From positions 18,323 to 82,322 of the forward strand of contig JASAMV010000726.1 of NCBI GenBank assembly GCA_030248065.1: a DNA stretch of 64,000 nucleotides, in the 5' to 3' direction. This DNA is from Rhynchonema sp. JSB1_4 (Eukaryota; Nematoda; Chromadorea; Monhysterida; Xyalidae). The notes below the pieces were generated by a model, which had not been told where the DNA came from, did no database searches, and saw only the letters and a list, made by a program, of their open reading frames with translations. Below are positions 60,186-64,000 of this stretch, piece by piece (the first letter of the stretch is position 1; every line of letters begins with the position of its first letter). The position numbers and the translations under genes are program-made.

Positions 60186-60766
60186 AGTTACGTTTAGAAT
60201 ATTCTGCCCTCGGCAGACTATTCTAAACTAGGACATAGGTTACGTTTAGAACATTCTGCCGAACCTCTTGACACGTTTAGAATATTCTGCCGTCGGCATA
60301 CTGTTCTAAACTAGATTGAAACCTACATTTAGAATGTTCTGCCGAAACATATGATACGTTTAGATGGTTCTGCCTCTGCCAAAAAAACACGACCCCAGAA
60401 ATCACCAATTACCACATCTCTTCCTGGCTGGTGCCTAAGCCAAAGCCTAAACGCAAAGGAAGTCAGAGCCAAACACTTGATCGCTTCCCTTTCCTTTGCG
60501 TTTAGGCTTGGGCTTAGGCACCAGCCAGGAAGAGATGTGGATTGTCGTTTCTGGAGCCGTGAAGGGTGCATAATTTCGGCAGAATGATCTAAACGTACAA
60601 TATGTTTCGGCAGAACATTCTAAATGTAAGTTTTAATCTGGTTTAGAACAGCATGCCGACGGCAGAATGTTCTAAACGAATCAACGATTCGGCAGAATGT
60701 TCTAAACGTAAGCTATGCCCTAGTTTAGAATAGTCTGCCGAGGGCAGAATATTCTTTATGTATGAT
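60186..60766. repeat. 580-bp foldback built of TTTAGAA-TTCTGCC units
   Basis: The arms are about 270 bp. Each contains several TTTAGAACATTCTGCCG-like units in both orientations. The centre (60413-60461 and 60491-60539) is a nearly perfect 49-bp inverted repeat with GCCTAAGCC inside. Stray units also occur at 60006, 60062 and 61310-61355. Confidence 0.85.
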
Positions 60767-60801
60767 AAAGCGGAGTTTTGTGTATTGAAGTGTCACAGAA
60801 C

Positions 60802-61255
60802 TATACTGTCATAAAGAACCGTTCTTTATTTTTCGTGAAAAGAAACGGTTTTTTTCCGAAAAAAACCGTTTTTTTCCAAATACTTTTCCAGTACTTAAGA
60901 ACGTAATTTCGAAAAATATAACAATTTCAGTGCAAAATTTGTTCGAAGTGACGAGAATGCTCTTGAAGAGTGTTGAAGTCAGTCGAAAACACTTGGTTTA
61001 CACGCTTTTTGGCCCATTTTGGGCCGGTTAATTTTTGTGCTCGAGTCAATTTTTCACTGAAATCGAAAAACTCATCAGTTTTGCATTACAATTTTTTGGA
61101 AAAATTGGAATAAAGTACCGATATTTTTCCGATCAAAAACCGAAAAGGTACCCACGGAAAAATAAATGGAAAAGTATTCGGGTCTCGGAAAAAAAACGGT
61201 TTTTTTTTCGGTTTTTTTCCGAAAAAAAACCGGTTTTTTTCCGCCTGCCAGTATA
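60802..61255. mobile_element. Family C-type MITE, 8-bp duplication, nested in F
   Basis: TATACTGTC and GCCAGTATA ends are flanked by exact CACAGAAC (60794-60801 and 61256-61263). Subterminal AAACGGTTTTTTTCCG blocks match the copy at 14125-14535. Confidence 0.88.
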
Positions 61256-62441
61256 CACAGAACCAGGCCCTCTGTATTACTATATGGACAAATTTTATTT
61301 TTATTTTTTCGGCAGAATATTCTATACTAGTTACGGCAGAATATAGAATATTCTGCCGTAAAATTTTGGAAAAAATGCCACGGCAGAGAATTTGGCTCAT
61401 TTTTGCCACTTTTCGGAAAAAATTCTCCATAAAAAGGGTATTTTGGCGACTTTTGACATCATTGACCTAAAAATCACCCACTTTAGGCCAAAAAATGCCT
61501 ATTTTAGGCCAAAATTTGCCTATTTTAGGTAAAAATTGGGGGAGCAGACGTACTCGGAGGGGGAACAGTGGGGCAGGCGTACCAGGAGGGGGAACAGACG
61601 TACCCGAGGGGGGACCCCCCTCCCCCCAGGAACTGCACTGGCTCTAGCACAGGCAGCATAGCTACCGTAACCCACATCGTAAACCATTTCCGATAGCATT
61701 CTCCGTCCGCTGCGCCAGCTTGCAGATCATTCCCATTGGCAATTTACCGTAACTTGCCGTAGTCAAAAGCTACGGTCCGCGGTTTTGCGGTCGGCGAATT
61801 ACGGCCCCTTTTTTCAGTAAAATAAGTCACTTCAGAAGCTTCGGGCCGGGGTGCCCGGCCCGGCCCGACCCTCCAAATCTCCGGCCCGGCCCGAGCCAAA
61901 AGCCCAAAATCGCGGCCCGGCCCGAGCTCGGGCCGGCCCGATTGCGACCTCTGAATGGGAATCATGTCACGCACGATGAATCATGTCTTCTTGATCATCA
62001 GTTTAGTGACAATCCCCCCCTGGTCGGAATTCCCCCGCCCCCTCCCCCTAGGCCTCTATTCCGGGGGTGCTCTAGTAATTGACTGACCCGAATCTGAAAA
62101 ATTGTTCGCAGAAATGCCCCCAAAAACAGGCTTGAAAGGATGTTTTTTTGGCTTGTAATCGCATTGATTCGTGTCTATTCGTCAATAAGAGGCGTATTAT
62201 GTGTTCTGAACGAACAACAAACGTGCATAAATGTACCTGTGCACCACTATCAAATAGAGGCGTATTATCGTATTGTCGGACGGAAATAGAACCCCCATTT
62301 ATTGAACCCCACCTAAATGGCTCGAAATCAAAAATAGAACCCCCATTAATTGAATGACCCCCATCACAGGTCGCAATCGGGCCGGCCCGCGATTTTGGGC
62401 TTTTGGGTCGGGCCGGGCACCCCGGCCCGAAGCTTCTGAAG

Positions 62442-63065
62442 CAGAGGTCGCAATCGGGCCGGGCCGGACCGCGATTTTGGGCTTTTGGCTCAGGCCGGTC
62501 CGGGCATCCCGGCCAGAAGCTTCTGAAGTGCCATATTTTACTGAAAAAGTAGGGATTTTTTTTGTCAAAAATACTAAAATTTCTGACGCATTCGGCAAGT
62601 AAGTGATCAGTATTGTCTATCTGACGACTTTTTCATGGAAAACAATGAATTTTCAAGTTTCAACGTGGTCCAAAAACGCCTATTTTGAAGAAAATTTTGT
62701 CGGGAAATGGCCTGAAACAGGCTAAAAATGCGCTTGGAGGTGCTCATTTAGAACTGTTTAGCATCGATTTACATTGGTTTTGACAACATCCTTTCGCAAC
62801 CTTGGAAAATTTCTTGGAAATTTTTGAAAAAAACCGTTTTTTTTCCAAAAGTTGCCACTTGGAAAAATTTCCGGAAAAATAAAAACGTATTTTTCCGTCC
62901 CTCGAAAAAACGGTTTTTTTCGAAAAAAGCGTTTTTTTCCGGCCCGCAAGTATAAAAAAATATGTTCAAAAAATCGCAAAAATTATGACAAAAATTGGGT
63001 CAAAATCTGAGCCAAAAATTCGGGCCGGGCCGGGCGGGCCAAACCCGGCCCGATTGCGACCTCTG
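62442..63065. mobile_element. Family F element inside family F, with a family C fragment
   Basis: CAGAGGTCGCAATCGGGC and GCCCGATTGCGACCTCTG ends, exact TTCTGAAG duplication (62434-62441 and 63066-63073). The middle (about 62650-62955) is a family C copy that keeps its right end CCGCAAGTATA. Confidence 0.9.
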
Positions 63066-63109
63066 TTCTGAAGTGGCTTATTTTACTGAAAAAGTACGAT
63101 GTATGCACT

Positions 63110-64000
63110 CAGGGGTTTTTTTTTCAAAATTTACCAGGTGCAACTTAGGTGCAACCCGCCAATTTTTAGGTGCAAGCTGGCCAAAGTAGGTGCAAGCCCT
63201 ACTTTGAATAAAAAACGCCGATTTTAGGTGTTTTTTTTGCCTGGTCATGCGTTTTAATGCTATTTGCGTGCTTTTAGAAGTTTAGTTTTAGTGCAGTGCG
63301 ATCAGCTAACCAAAGTGACTCTTTCATCACAATTTATTCTTGTCAACTGATTTTAGCATAAACAAACTTTTGAAGGAAAGTCCGAATTTCTGTAGCGCGT
63401 TGAATTTTAGTTTGATTATTGAGAACCGATTGAGAAGTAAGCGAGTGTTTGACTTTGAGCTCCGAAGCAGTAAAATTTTCATGTTACCATATCCACTTTT
63501 GGGGGTTATCATTCATTTACTTTTGCCCTTTGTTTAATTTTTTGTGTTGGTATCTAATGCTGTTGTCATGTTCTGCTGTAGTATTTGTTGAATCTTATTA
63601 CCAATACCCAGTGTAGTTCCTGGGGGGAGGGGGTCCCCCCCTAAGGTACACTAACCGCCGCGACCAAGGTACACTAGTACACTAACCGCCGCGCCAGGTA
63701 CACTAACCGCCTCAATTTTTGCCCAAAATAGGCATTTTTAGGCCTAAAATGGGGTTTTTAGGCCAAAAATGGGTAATTTTTTGGTCGATGTTGTCAAAAG
63801 TCGCCAAAATACCCTTTTTATGGAGAATTTTTTGCAAAAAGGCCAAAAATCGGTCAAATTTTCTACGTCAAAAAGTGACTTTTTCCTGAATTTGGGTCGT
63901 CCCCCCCTTCCCCCCAGGTAGGTACACTAACCGCCGCACGGAAAAAAGGGGTAGGTACACTAACCGCCGCGCCGGACCAGGAACTACACTGCCAATACCA
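63110..64000. mobile_element. Element A, second copy (inverted, cut by window end)
   Basis: It begins CAGGGGTTTTTTTTTCAAAA and follows the inverse of 1262-2387, including the AGGTGCAA blocks and the TGGTATCTAATGCTGTTGTC segment, about 80-85% alike by eye. Confidence 0.85.
63609..63991. mobile_element. hAT-type MITE B with exact 8-bp duplication
   Basis: CAGTGTAGTTCCTGG and CCAGGAACTACACTG ends, CCAATACC on both sides (63601-63608 and 63992-63999). It is the clean copy of the element at 1580-1968. Confidence 0.92.

Larger units (their letters stand above)
59305..61953. mobile_element. 2.65-kb composite hAT-type element F with nested insertions
   Basis: The ends CAGAGGTCGCAATCGGGC and GCCCGATTGCGACCTCTG are perfect inverted repeats, and AATGGGAA flanks both sides (59297-59304 and 61954-61961). 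Inside are a GC-rich minisatellite (59330-59515, CGGCCCGAACCCCCAAATC units), a family J piece near 59700, a large foldback (60186-60766), a family C element (60802-61255) and a truncated element B end (to 61640). Other family F copies occur at 62364 and 62442. No transposase is recognisable. Confidence 0.88.
62364..64000. mobile_element. Nested stack of hAT-type elements running off the window
   Basis: An outer family F copy starts near 62364 (CAGGTCGCAATCGGGCC). It is interrupted by a second F copy (62442-63065), resumes at about 63074 (TGGCTTATTTTACTGAAAA), and is interrupted again by element A from 63110, which in turn carries element B (63609-63991). The right ends of outer F and of A lie outside the window. 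Confidence 0.85.

Overview
The window is nuclear DNA of a multicellular animal, probably an invertebrate. Every recognisable gene is split into short exons with GT/AG introns, genes are sparse, and repeats dominate. Three conserved animal genes can be rebuilt exon by exon with matching reading phases, all on the minus strand: a mitochondrial elongation factor G2 (ribosome-releasing factor 2, GFM2) at about 3.0-15.55 kb; a BIN3-like N-BAR protein at about 16.3-19.7 kb (3' part only); and a large membrane receptor at 42.5-57.1 kb with two C-type-lectin-like domains, about five EGF-like modules and a secretin/adhesion-type seven-helix domain. Two paralogous genes for small secreted Ly6/three-finger-like proteins lie at 21.7-23.0 kb and 36.5-37.9 kb. 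A few weaker coding-like exons sit at 41.2-42.0 kb. The phylum cannot be fixed from the sequence. Degenerate GCCTAA/TTAGGC runs hint at, but do not prove, an animal with TTAGGC-type telomeres.

Layout: 0-3 kb is repeat sequence downstream of GFM2 (a hAT-type element with a second one inside it, two other MITE families and a foldback). 3-15.6 kb is GFM2, its introns loaded with MITEs. 16.3-20.4 kb is BIN3, also with nested MITEs. 20.4-42 kb is mostly non-coding and holds the two Ly6-like genes, two very long perfect dinucleotide arrays, (CA)170 and (TG)228, several palindromes, a 1.74-kb foldback, tRNA-like repeats and a 43-bp minisatellite. 42.1-42.5 kb and 57.9-58.6 kb carry the same GGAAGACTGATTA-rich repeat on either side of the receptor gene. 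59.3-64 kb is almost entirely nested transposons.

The most striking property is the number of short non-autonomous DNA transposons whose ends can be placed to the base: at least fifteen have hAT-like terminal inverted repeats with 8-bp target-site duplications, fourteen of them exact or with one mismatch, and several more have TA duplications. Some are nested two to four deep (59305-61953; 62364-64000; 19819-20367; 1262-2387). No transposase is visible, so they must have been mobilised from elsewhere in the genome. The coding genes look unrelated in function (mitochondrial ribosome recycling, membrane curvature, secreted three-finger proteins, a lectin/EGF receptor). All exon ends were assigned by eye from splice motifs, phase and family resemblance. 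Some exons (in GFM2, the BIN3 5' end, the Ly6-like genes and the receptor N-terminus) were not found.
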